A DNA stretch of 28,777 bases from an uncultured Planctomycetaceae bacterium (GTDB taxonomy: Bacteria; Planctomycetota; Planctomycetia; Pirellulales; Pirellulaceae), in the NCBI GenBank assembly GCA_903921945.1, contig CAIXSC010000433.1, forward strand, positions 1 to 28,777, written 5' to 3'. The translations under genes were made by a program, and so were the position numbers. The notes beneath the pieces are model-generated. The model was given only the letters and a program-made list of their open reading frames with translations, ran no database searches and was not told the origin of the DNA. Every line of letters begins with the position of its first letter. Within the stretch, counting starts at the first letter, position 1. Below, piece by piece: positions 8,701-15,284 of the stretch.

Positions 8701-11700
8701 CTGCCGCCACACACGGAGCACTCGACTTCAGCCACCAGTTGTTCCAGTTGCGAACGCAGGCCGGGCGCCAAGTTCGACGCCTCTTCCAGAGCCGGGTACA
8801 AACCTTTGAATTGAAATCGGAAGGCGGGCGGACCGGCGACTGGGAACCATTCCTCGCCCGCCCCGTGCAGCAGCACTCGGCGAGCTCGGGCGTTGAGTTG
8901 CTCGAAGGGCGTGTCCAGCGGCAGACCCGTGCCACGGCAGAGCGACTCCAACATGGCGCGGGAGACCGACCGGTCGAGCGACGGCCAAAGCAATAAGGCG
9001 CCTTCGGCCAACGTCATCTTCGGATCGCGGACCAACGCCAGCGGATTCGCGCCCCGCTGTTGTCCCAACCCCTCGCATGCCGGACACCAACCCAGCGCGG
9101 TGTTGAAGGAAAAACTGTGCGGCGTGAGCGGTTCGAAACTTCGACCGCATTGGTCGCACGCCAAATGCTGGCTATGCACGGCCGTTTCCCACCGCGCTTC
9201 GGGCACCTCGTCCTGCGGATAGGCGACGCCGAGCACGCCCTTGCCGAGCGCCAACGTCTTTTCCGCGCTGTCCGCGATGCGGGATCGCGACTGCGGTTGG
9301 ATCACCACGCGGTCGACAATCACTTCGACACGATGCTGACGGCGCCGGTCAATCTCGGGCGGATTGTCGAGCGAATGGGTCTGGCCATCGATCCGCACAC
9401 GGATGAAGCCCGACGCCTTCAACTCATCCCACAGCGTGTCGTAGCGCTGGCCGACTTCCACGGACAACGGCGCCAGCAAGTACATGCGCGTGCCCGCCGG
9501 TTGCGCCATCAACTTGTCGACGATCTGATCGGCCGTCTGAGTCCCGATCGGCACATCACACGCTGGACAGTGCGGCGTCCCCAACCGCGCCATGAGGACT
9601 CGCAGGTAATCGTAGATTTCCGTCACCGTGCCAACCGTCGAACGCGGCGTGTGCCCCAGATTCTTCTGCTCGATGGCAATCGCCGGCGACAAACCGTCGA
9701 TATGCTCCACCTGCGGCTTCTGCATCTGCGCGACGAACTGGCGGGCGTAGGCGCTTAAGCTCTCGACGTAACGCCGCTGCCCCTCGGCGTAAATCGTGTC
9801 CATCGCCAACGAACTTTTCCCCGAACCGCTCGGACCGCAAAACACCGTCATGCGATCGCGTTCGATCCGCACATCGACGCCCTTAAGGTTGTGCTGCCGG
9901 GCGCCCCGCACAATCAATTCGCGGCTGATCACCGGCGCGGCGACAGGCGTGATACCGGTCGACGTGATGCCGGTCGACGTGATGCCGGTCGACGCAGAGG
10001 CGTTCGCGGCCGATCGGGGAAGCGAAGCGGCATCGGCGCTCGCGGCCGTGGCGGCGAGCGAGTTGGCCTGGCGATTGGCCTCTTGGGCCAGATGTTTCGC
10101 CAGCGCGCGGCCGGTCGGAGAGTGTTCCGCGCGGGCGATCTCCTCGGGAGTTCCGGTGGCGATCACGCGACCGCCGCCGCCACCGCCTTCCGGCCCCAAG
10201 TCGATGATCCAGTCCGCCGTCTTGATCACATCCAGGTTGTGCTCCACCACCAACACCGTGTTGCCCGCGGCCACGAAGTTGTGCAAGACCTTGAGCAGCA
10301 ATTCGATGTCGGCGAAGTGCAGCCCGGTCGTGGGTTCGTCGAGCAGGTACAGCGTCTGCCCGGTGCTCTTCTTGACCAGTTCGCGGGCAAGCTTGATGCG
10401 TTGGGCTTCGCCGCCGGACAGCGTGGGAGAAGGTTGTCCGAGCTTGACGTAGTCCAGGCCGACGTCATGCAACGTCTGCAGTTTGTGGCGGACGTGGGGC
10501 ACGTTTTCGAAGAGCCGCAACGCCTGCTGGACATCCATCTCCAGCACTTCGGCGATCGACTTGTCCTTGAACCGCACTTGCAGCGTTTCGCGGCTGAACC
10601 GCTGGCCCTCGCACACCGGGCAGGCGACCCACACATCCGCGAGGAAGTCCATCTCGAGCCGGTTGGAGCCGTTGCCCTCGCACGCCTCGCACCGGCCGCC
10701 CGCGACATTGAAACTGAACCGGCCCGGTTTGTAGCCGCGTTTCTTCGCCTCGGGCAACTGCGCGAACAAATCGCGAATGTCGTCGAACACCTTGATGTAG
10801 GTCGCCGGGTTGCTTCGTGGCGTGCGGCCAATCGGCGACTGATCGATGTCGATCAGCTTGTCGAGGTGGTTGAGTCCTTCAATCGCGCGATGCAGGCCGG
10901 GGCTGCCAAGCCCGCCATTGAGATCGCGGCGCAGCGCTTCGACAAGGATGTCGTTGACCAGCGAGCTTTTGCCCGATCCGCTAACGCCGGTCACGCAGAC
11001 GAACAGTCCGAGCGGGATGTCGACATCGACATTTTGGAGATTGTTGTGGGCGGCTCCGAGAATCCGCAGGAAGCGGTCGGTCGGCGGCCGGCGGCATGAC
11101 GGAGTCTCGATCCGCCGCTCGCCGGAGAGATATTGTCCCGTAAGGCTGCGCGGACTGCGCATCAGATCGCCCGCCGCGCCCATCCCGACGACCTCGCCGC
11201 CGCGCACCCCGGGACCTGGGCCGAAGTCGATCAGGTGATCGGCCGCGCGCATCGTGTCCTCGTCATGCTCGACGACGACCACCGTGTTGCCGAGATCCCG
11301 CAACCGCCGCAACGTGGCGATCAGCCGATCGTTGTCCCGTGGATGCAAGCCGATCGAGGGCTCGTCGAGGATGTACAGCACGCCCACCAGCCCCGCGCCG
11401 ATCTGGCTGGCCAAGCGAATGCGTTGGGATTCGCCGCCGGAAAGCGTTGGCGCGGTGCGCGCCAGCGTGAGGTAGTCGAGTCCGACATTGAGAAGGAACC
11501 CAAGCCGTGCGCGGATCTCCTTCAGCACTTCCGCCGCGATGTGGGCACGCGTCGCGTCCAGCCGCAACTCCGAGAAAAACTCGACCGCGTCCCGGATCGA
11601 AAGCTCGCACACTTCCGGCAACGACAGATTGGACAGCGTCGCGAACCGCGGATTGGCCGTCGGGATCCGCACCGACCGCGCCTGCGGCGATAATCGCTGT

Positions 11701-13244
11701 CCGCGACAATCGACGCACTGGGCGTGCGTCATGTACTGTTCCATTTGCGCGATCAGCGGCTTGCTCTTCGCGCCGCGATGGCGGTCGAGCAGTTCGGGGA
11801 TGATGCCGGCGAAATGACCGCCATACTTCATCGGCTCGTCGCCATTGCGCCACGTGAACGTGATGTGCTCGTTCCCCGTGCCCCACAACAACACGCCGCG
11901 TTGCTCTTCAGTCAACCGCTCCCACGGGGTGTCGAGCAACAAGCCCTCTTTCCAGCCCCGCCTCCGCTCGATCGTGTCGGCGACACCCTGGAAAATATGG
12001 CGTCGCCAGCGGCCCAATTCCTTCCACGGCCCAATCGGCTCGATGCATCCGTCCTTGAACGTCAACCGCGGGTTGGGAACCAGCAACTCGGGACTGAACG
12101 AAAACATCGTTCCCAGCCCGTCGCACGTGCGGCACATGCCCTGAGGACTGTTGAAGCTGAACAGTTGCGGCGTCGGCGCTTCAAAACTCAAACCGCATGG
12201 CGTACACGCGTACGAGCTGGAAAAGACGATATCCCGAGTCGCGGGCGCCATGGCGATCGGGGACCCGGACGTCGCAACCGAAGCAGCGGCAGCCGAAGCA
12301 GCGGCAGCCGAAGAAGACGCAGCCGAAGAAGACGCAGCCGAAGCGGCGGCGGCCGAAGCTCCGCCGCGTTTTCGGGGCGTGCTGGAGGCGGTCCGAGGAG
12401 ACTTCCTCTCGAGCGGCGCTTGCCCGTCGGGTCCCTCCGGCCCCTCTGGTCCGTTGAGCAAGGTGGCGCCACCAGTCCCGTCGGCGCCGTCCGAGGTATC
12501 TGGACGCGGCGAACGCTCCCCGTCGCTTTCGATCGCGGCGATCAACACCCCTTGGCCGACCTTGAGCGCGGATTCGACCGCCTCGGCCAACCGCGCCCGC
12601 ATGTCGCTTTTGACCGCCAAGCGATCCACCACGACCTCGATGTTGTGCCGCATCTGCCGGTCGAGCTTCAAGTCGTCGGTCAACGAAACCACGCGGCCAT
12701 CGACGCGGGCACGGATAAACCCTTGCTTGAGCAGGTCGGCGAAAAGATCGCGGTGCTCGCCCTTCTGACCGCGAATGAGCGGGGCGAGGAGTGAGAACCG
12801 CGTTCCCTCCGGCAGCTGGAGAATGCCTTCCAGGATCTGCTCGCGGGTTTGGGCGGTGATCGGCCGACCGCACTGGGGGCAAAACCCATGGCCGACGCGG
12901 GCGAAAAGCACGCGGAGATAGTCGTGAATCTCGGTAATCGTGCCGACGGTGGATCGCGGATTGTTGCCGGCCGACTTTTGGGAAATCGAAATAGAGGGGC
13001 TGAGTCCAGCGATGTAGTCGACATCGGGCTTCGGCATCTGCCCAAGGAACTGACGGGCGAACGTCGACAGGCTTTCGATGTAACGACGCTGCCCCTCCGC
13101 GAACAAAGTGTCGAAGGCCAAAGAACTCTTCCCCGAACCGCTCACGCCCGTCAGACAGACGAGTTGGTTGCGGGGGATGACCAGTTCGACGTCGCGCAGG
13201 TTATGCTCGCGAGCGCCCTTGATGATGATGTCCGATGCCGGCAT
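5721..13244 (-). CDS. uvrA: Giant tandem UvrA (two fused UvrA units plus duplicated C-terminal tail)
   Basis: UvrA is the damage-recognition ATPase of nucleotide excision repair. This 2507-residue protein holds two complete UvrA units. Walker A motifs are at 33-40, 753-760, 1137-1144 and 1861-1868; ABC signatures start at 601 (LSGGE), 942 (LSGGE), 1590 (LSNGE, altered) and 2050 (LSGGE). Each unit keeps the UvrA zinc-finger cysteines (CTPCG/CRTCDG with CEACEGNG/CPVCEG in unit 1; CDQCG/CPACEG with CEVCEGNG/CETCRG in unit 2) and the DEPS/TIGLH and DEPTTGLH Walker B regions. Low-complexity linkers interrupt it: Ala/Ser-rich at about 238-335, a short TG-repeat linker between units at about 1084-1100, and an Ala/Lys-rich stretch around 1705-1800. 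From about 2150 an extra tail contains two related repeats. The ATG at 13244 gives the canonical KGAREHNLRDV opening; no clear Shine-Dalgarno or SOS box was seen. Tandem UvrA is known in Chlamydia (about 1790 residues). Confidence 0.96.
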   Translation of the reverse strand: MPASDIIIKGAREHNLRDVELVIPRNQLVCLTGVSGSGKSSLAFDTLFAEGQRRYIESLSTFARQFLGQMPKPDVDYIAGLSPSISISQKSAGNNPRSTVGTITEIHDYLRVLFARVGHGFCPQCGRPITAQTREQILEGILQLPEGTRFSLLAPLIRGQKGEHRDLFADLLKQGFIRARVDGRVVSLTDDLKLDRQMRHNIEVVVDRLAVKSDMRARLAEAVESALKVGQGVLIAAIESDGERSPRPDTSDGADGTGGATLLNGPEGPEGPDGQAPLERKSPRTASSTPRKRGGASAAAASAASSSAASSSAAAASAAAASVATSGSPIAMAPATRDIVFSSSYACTPCGLSFEAPTPQLFSFNSPQGMCRTCDGLGTMFSFSPELLVPNPRLTFKDGCIEPIGPWKELGRWRRHIFQGVADTIERRRGWKEGLLLDTPWERLTEEQRGVLLWGTGNEHITFTWRNGDEPMKYGGHFAGIIPELLDRHRGAKSKPLIAQMEQYMTHAQCVDCRGQRLSPQARSVRIPTANPRFATLSNLSLPEVCELSIRDAVEFFSELRLDATRAHIAAEVLKEIRARLGFLLNVGLDYLTLARTAPTLSGGESQRIRLASQIGAGLVGVLYILDEPSIGLHPRDNDRLIATLRRLRDLGNTVVVVEHDEDTMRAADHLIDFGPGPGVRGGEVVGMGAAGDLMRSPRSLTGQYLSGERRIETPSCRRPPTDRFLRILGAAHNNLQNVDVDIPLGLFVCVTGVSGSGKSSLVNDILVEALRRDLNGGLGSPGLHRAIEGLNHLDKLIDIDQSPIGRTPRSNPATYIKVFDDIRDLFAQLPEAKKRGYKPGRFSFNVAGGRCEACEGNGSNRLEMDFLADVWVACPVCEGQRFSRETLQVRFKDKSIAEVLEMDVQQALRLFENVPHVRHKLQTLHDVGLDYVKLGQPSPTLSGGEAQRIKLARELVKKSTGQTLYLLDEPTTGLHFADIELLLKVLHNFVAAGNTVLVVEHNLDVIKTADWIIDLGPEGGGGGGRVIATGTPEEIARAEHSPTGRALAKHLAQEANRQANSLAATAASADAASLPRSAANASASTGITSTGITSTGITPVAAPVISRELIVRGARQHNLKGVDVRIERDRMTVFCGPSGSGKSSLAMDTIYAEGQRRYVESLSAYARQFVAQMQKPQVEHIDGLSPAIAIEQKNLGHTPRSTVGTVTEIYDYLRVLMARLGTPHCPACDVPIGTQTADQIVDKLMAQPAGTRMYLLAPLSVEVGQRYDTLWDELKASGFIRVRIDGQTHSLDNPPEIDRRRQHRVEVIVDRVVIQPQSRSRIADSAEKTLALGKGVLGVAYPQDEVPEARWETAVHSQHLACDQCGRSFEPLTPHSFSFNTALGWCPACEGLGQQRGANPLALVRDPKMTLAEGALLLWPSLDRSVSRAMLESLCRGTGLPLDTPFEQLNARARRVLLHGAGEEWFPVAGPPAFRFQFKGLYPALEEASNLAPGLRSQLEQLVAEVECSVCGGSRLRDDASAARFHGQTIDDICRQPLGKLYKQLQDWKLSARERKIAGELLREIRGRVEFLVDVGLEYLSLSRTAATLSNGEAQRIRLASQLGSGLCGVLYVLDEPTIGLHPRDNRRLLNALHKLRDLGNTLIVVEHDKEVIAECDYLCDFGPGAGKLGGEIVANGSPAQLTTQPRSLTGPYLSGAKALAVPNNRRVTLAAPASSMTSGMATGAASSVAAADAASDAAGGKASKASKSAKKAKAASEPMPATAPRVARGKKAADKAAELAAQQAGEQAGELTVRANDPHGVAAFHSPPAAMPEAIDPAALVARSRTATNTWLTLEGVRHNNLRNITLPIPLGTLTAITGPSGSGKSSLIEDVLYAALARKLHRANVTPGSHDKLCGLEHINKVIRVDQQPLGNSPSSNPATFTGVFELIRQLYSQLPDAKVRGYTARRFSTNVPGGRCEVCEGNGQRRIEMHFLPDVWVECETCRGRRFNPETLGVAYRGHSINDVLNLTCGEAFKLFENIPKIRRILATLCDVGLDYLTLGQAAPTLSGGEAQRVKLAAELSRPDTGRTLYLLDEPTTGLHFEDIARLLDVMHRLVDLGNTVVVIEHNLDVIKQCDWVVDLGPEAGADGGRVVAVGTPEEIVRQAAAGGLRSHTGEALRPVLEAGPLVPRRTPPSADAPRAGDVEIEEIGRDARMPWELDGRKWHTRDRVGRSGEPCRWDGQILASVVDRIHDAGEFDETNWKERSVVEITGKKKSDGWFFHAITGETWLLKMKFRVARSTFQRQSLLERIQLKPLNDMPDLPIYGNEPRVKCNNLGGPWQEVEVRVHSLEEIDTPEFWTFVEEAVRGFFTQTQRAAQNPEDAMPWKVLGQKWHFLRKGFPPGKKVLWDEKVLEALCERLSRAAPGGQFLWNNQQLVHYIPANRHEPWASLLTKRVEALTLVLHGPKNAIALGRIASLGCDRELDGGDPRHDKIRIRFRTLEDLDRGDLDALLEEHLAASATPG
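5740..6653 (-). other. C-terminal tail of UvrA: tandem duplicated MPW-x5-KWH domain
   Basis: The tail falls into two related halves. Half A (from residue 2198) opens MPWELDGRKWHTRDR and half B (from residue 2367) opens MPWKVLGQKWHFLRK. Both continue with a C/L-W-D-x-x-[IV]-L helix and end with a matching block, VEVRVHSLEEIDTPEFW in A and IRIRFRTLEDLDRGDLD in B. Half A runs to about 2360 and half B to about 2502. The spacing of the conserved Trp, Lys-Trp-His and Leu-Glu-Asp positions shows a true internal duplication. It matches none of the standard UvrA domains I know; its function is unknown. Confidence 0.8.
9949..9993. repeat. 15-bp tandem repeat (3 copies) in the UvrA inter-unit linker
   Basis: GTGATACCGGTCGAC at 9949 is followed by two copies of GTGATGCCGGTCGAC at 9964 and 9979. 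In frame on the minus strand it encodes repeated TGITS units in the linker joining the two UvrA units. Confidence 0.9.
12280..12354. repeat. 15-bp tandem repeat (5 units) in the UvrA Ala/Ser-rich insert
   Basis: Units: GAAGCAGCGGCAGCC twice, GAAGAAGACGCAGCC twice, GAAGCGGCGGCGGCC once. Paired identical units followed by a variant suggest stepwise duplication. Minus-strand translation is the Ala/Ser-rich insert preceding the first zinc finger. Confidence 0.92.
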
Positions 13245-13344
13245 GACGACGCATGGTAACGGCTTGGCCGGACAACTGCGAGTGGTGGGGCGAGGTGGTC
13301 TTGGGTAAGCCGTGCCCCCCTTGCTGGCGGCGCTAACGGCGCAT

Positions 13345-13381
13345 GAAAAAAGGCCCCCGTTTTTGCAAACGGAAGGCCCTC
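13345..13381 (-). terminator. Rho-independent terminator after the Cys/His-rich gene
   Basis: On the minus strand a stem (GGCC, then CCGTTT pairing with AAACGG around a GCAA loop, then GGCC) is followed directly by a run of six T. It lies about 65 nt after the stop at 13447 and 100 bp before the uvrA start, so it separates the two transcripts. Confidence 0.75.
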
Positions 13382-13446
13382 GACGTAAGACCTACAGTCG
13401 CGGGGGGCCACAGGGAGCCCACCCCGCGAATGTGTTGGTCGGCTAA

Positions 13447-13833
13447 CTAGGCCTTCGGGGCCGGCGGAGCAGCAGCCGGAGCCGGGGCAGCTTCAGGAGC
13501 CGGAGCGGCTTCCGGAGCGGCCTTCTCACCACCGCAGCAGCCGTGGCAGCCGTGGCACTTGCCATGGCAACGGCTGAAGAGGCGGCCGTGGCACTTGCAC
13601 GAGCAGTCGCACTTGCACGAGCAATCGCACTTGCCGTGGCAACGGCCATGGCAGCGGCCGTGGCAGCGGCCGTGGCAATGGCAGGTGTGGCAAACGACCT
13701 TGCCGCCGCAGTCACAGCTGCAGCCGTGGCACTTGCGGAGACCCGCCACCGCTTGCCGTTCCGCACCACCGATCAAGGCGATGCCGACGATGGCGAAGAA
13801 CATGGCGATACCGAACGCAACAAAACGATTCAT
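13447..13833 (-). CDS. Exported Cys/His-rich small protein, possible metal binder
   Basis: The start ATG 13833 has a GGAGG site 7 nt upstream, giving 128 residues; an in-frame start 7 codons earlier overlaps that site and is less likely. Residues 1-30 are a hydrophobic signal or anchor (MNRFVAFGIAMFFAIVGIAL). The middle third holds about 22 Cys and 11 His in regular motifs: four CHG[RK] units in a row, then CDCSCK twice, then CHGKCHGCHGCC. The last 27 residues are an Ala/Pro/Glu tail. The DNA carries matching 12-bp and 18-bp repeats. No family is recognised. Dense Cys/His spacing suggests metal binding (metallothionein-like, extracytoplasmic) or a heavily disulfide-linked surface protein; both are inferences. 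It stands alone between a candidate promoter and a terminator. Confidence 0.78.
   Translation of the reverse strand: MNRFVAFGIAMFFAIVGIALIGGAERQAVAGLRKCHGCSCDCGGKVVCHTCHCHGRCHGRCHGRCHGKCDCSCKCDCSCKCHGRLFSRCHGKCHGCHGCCGGEKAAPEAAPAPEAAPAPAAAPPAPKA
13591..13682. repeat. 18-bp and 12-bp repeats encoding the Cys/His motifs
   Basis: Two near-identical 18-bp units lie at 13591-13608 and 13609-13626 (one mismatch), encoding CDCSCK twice. Three 12-bp units at 13647, 13659 and 13671 encode CHGR/CHGK. All periods are multiples of three. Confidence 0.85.
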
Positions 13834-14051
13834 GCGAAAACCTCCAATGACCAACAGGTAGCGTAAGCGAGAACGAACTCACAATTCGGCCGTCCTTTCC
13901 CTAATCTGCCCAAACTCCAACTGGGACGGCGAACCGCTGGAGTTACTCCTCCTCGCTCATCCGACCTGTCTTACCGCTAACGCCTCGGCACCCTGTCTGC
14001 CAAGAGTTTAACGGCTAGGTAAAATGCGGACTTTGCGTGGCTTGGGAGCCT

Positions 14052-14080
14052 AGATTAGGTAGCAAAAAAGCAGGTGTCAA
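14052..14080 (-). promoter_or_regulatory. Candidate sigma70-type promoter for the Cys/His-rich gene
   Basis: The minus strand reads TTGACA (14080-14075), a 17-nt spacer, then TAATCT (14057-14052). The -35 box is perfect and the -10 matches the consensus at only three positions. A second TTGACA lies just upstream (14094-14089). It follows the lipoprotein terminator and faces the 128-aa gene. Confidence 0.45.
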
Positions 14081-14192
14081 GAGTTGAATGTCAAATTGGG
14101 GTATTTGAATCGACCCGATGAATCACCGATACTCGTTCGCGGAATTACCCAAAGCCTAGGACAGCGATTGCCTCAGCCGACCTGTTTCCACC

Positions 14193-14223
14193 AAAAAAAG
14201 AAGGCTCGCCGTCCTGGCGAGCC
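14193..14223 (-). terminator. Rho-independent terminator after the lipoprotein gene
   Basis: On the minus strand a perfect 8-bp stem GGCTCGCC / GGCGAGCC with a 5-nt loop is followed by TTCTTTTTTT. It lies about 55 nt after the stop at 14278. Confidence 0.9.
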
Positions 14224-14277
14224 CTGCATAATCGTCACAGCTACTTCGTTGCGAGCCACCCCAACGCTCCAAACTTA

Positions 14278-15126
14278 CTAGGGCTCGCCCGAGACCTCCC
14301 CCTTGATCCGCCGCAAATCGCTCGGGTCCTCGAAGTTGATCAACAACGGTTCTTCGCCGGTCGTCGCCGTCGCCATGCCAGCGATCCTCCAACCGTCCGA
14401 TTGGCGACGCAGAATCCAAGTCACCTGGACCGCCTCGCCCGCGGACACATCGCCCGCGGACACATCGCCCGCGGACACATCGGATGGCGCAGCGGCTGAG
14501 GAATCAGCGGCTGAGGAATCAGCGGATGGGGCTAAGTTTGGGGCCTGGGCCAGATCGGCGGCCGCCGACGACTGCTCGATCGTGCGCGGCTCCCGCCAGA
14601 TACTGGGCACGTAGCACGCCTGCTTGTCCTCTGCGGGGAACTCGGCGGCCCCCACCTCGTACACCATGGACGCCTTGCCAGCGCGATCGAGCGCCAGTCC
14701 TTCGCGCCCGGTTGCCTCACGCGCCTTGGTCGACAGCAGTTCCATGGCCAAGTCGTCCTGCCCGGCCCGGCTCGCTTCTAAAAACGCGTGGACCACTGCC
14801 GATGGCTCGGCGTTTGGCAGCGGCAAACGCTCGTCCACCCGCCCCGTCTGGAATTGTCCCGCAGCGCCGTTCGACGGTTCGATCGCCACGGCGGCCGAAG
14901 CTGCTTCAGCAGAGGCCGCATCGCTCGAAGCAGGGGCACCCGACGAAACCGCCGCAGTGGGGCCGGCGGGGGGGACGGCACCGGTCCCGCGTTGGCATCC
15001 CGACACGAGCACGACCACCCACGAGCCTACTGCCAAACCGGTTGCCGCTCCGACCCAGAGTCGGCGTGCGAGCCCTCCGGTTAGAGCTTGCTCCGTACGC
15101 GCCGTCGAGCACTGAAAATCCCGCAT
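14278..15126 (-). CDS. Predicted lipoprotein of unknown function
   Basis: The start ATG 15126 is chosen for its GGGAGG site 9 nt upstream (282 residues). A hydrophobic segment ends in LVSGC, a lipobox-like site, so the mature protein likely starts at that Cys and is membrane-anchored. An Ala/Ser-rich linker follows, then a domain starting PSAVVHAFLEASRAGQDDLAMELLSTKAREATGR-like sequence, which resembles the small NTF2/DUF4878-like lipoproteins of planctomycetes (weak resemblance), ending VTWILRRQSDGWRIAGM. A second low-complexity Ser/Ala/Asp linker with repeated AGDVS units splits that domain and is encoded by 15-bp tandem repeats. The gene lies 158 bp downstream of the sigma factor gene and is followed by a strong terminator. 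Its function is unknown. Confidence 0.75.
   Translation of the reverse strand: MRDFQCSTARTEQALTGGLARRLWVGAATGLAVGSWVVVLVSGCQRGTGAVPPAGPTAAVSSGAPASSDAASAEAASAAVAIEPSNGAAGQFQTGRVDERLPLPNAEPSAVVHAFLEASRAGQDDLAMELLSTKAREATGREGLALDRAGKASMVYEVGAAEFPAEDKQACYVPSIWREPRTIEQSSAAADLAQAPNLAPSADSSAADSSAAAPSDVSAGDVSAGDVSAGEAVQVTWILRRQSDGWRIAGMATATTGEEPLLINFEDPSDLRRIKGEVSGEP
14436..14520. repeat. Two adjacent 15-bp tandem repeats inside the lipoprotein gene
   Basis: CGCCCGCGGACACAT occurs three times without change (14436-14480). After a 10-bp gap, AGCGGCTGAGGAATC occurs twice (14491-14520) with a partial third copy. They encode repeated AGDVS and DSSAA units in an internal linker. Confidence 0.93.
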
Positions 15127-15135
15127 GATCGCCGA

Positions 15136-15141
15136 CCTCCC
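15136..15141 (-). promoter_or_regulatory. Ribosome binding site of the lipoprotein gene
   Basis: GGGAGG on the minus strand, 9 nt before ATG 15126. It selects this start over one 14 codons upstream. Confidence 0.65.
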
Positions 15142-15284
15142 TGTCGTCGTTACATCTCCGGCGGCCACGCTCCGCTCTTAAGCCGAATCCCTGCCGCCGC
15201 GCTGTCGCGAAGTGTGTCGCAAAGCGATTGGCGGAGTCAAGGTCAACCGCTTGGGAATGGACACGGGACGGGCACGTCCAGGGC

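Larger units (their letters stand above)
13834..14277. other. Intergenic region upstream of the Cys/His-rich gene
   Basis: Contains the ribosome site of the 128-aa protein (GGAGG, 13841-13845), a candidate promoter near 14052-14080 that implies a leader of about 210 nt, and the terminator of the upstream lipoprotein gene at 14193-14223. No ORF here is convincing on either strand. I recognise no known riboswitch in the leader. Confidence 0.6.

Noticed and set aside
13543..13866. Plus-strand Ala-rich frames opposite the Cys/His-rich gene.
   Set aside because: They are antisense shadows of a regular repeat; the minus frame has a ribosome site, signal segment, stop and terminator.
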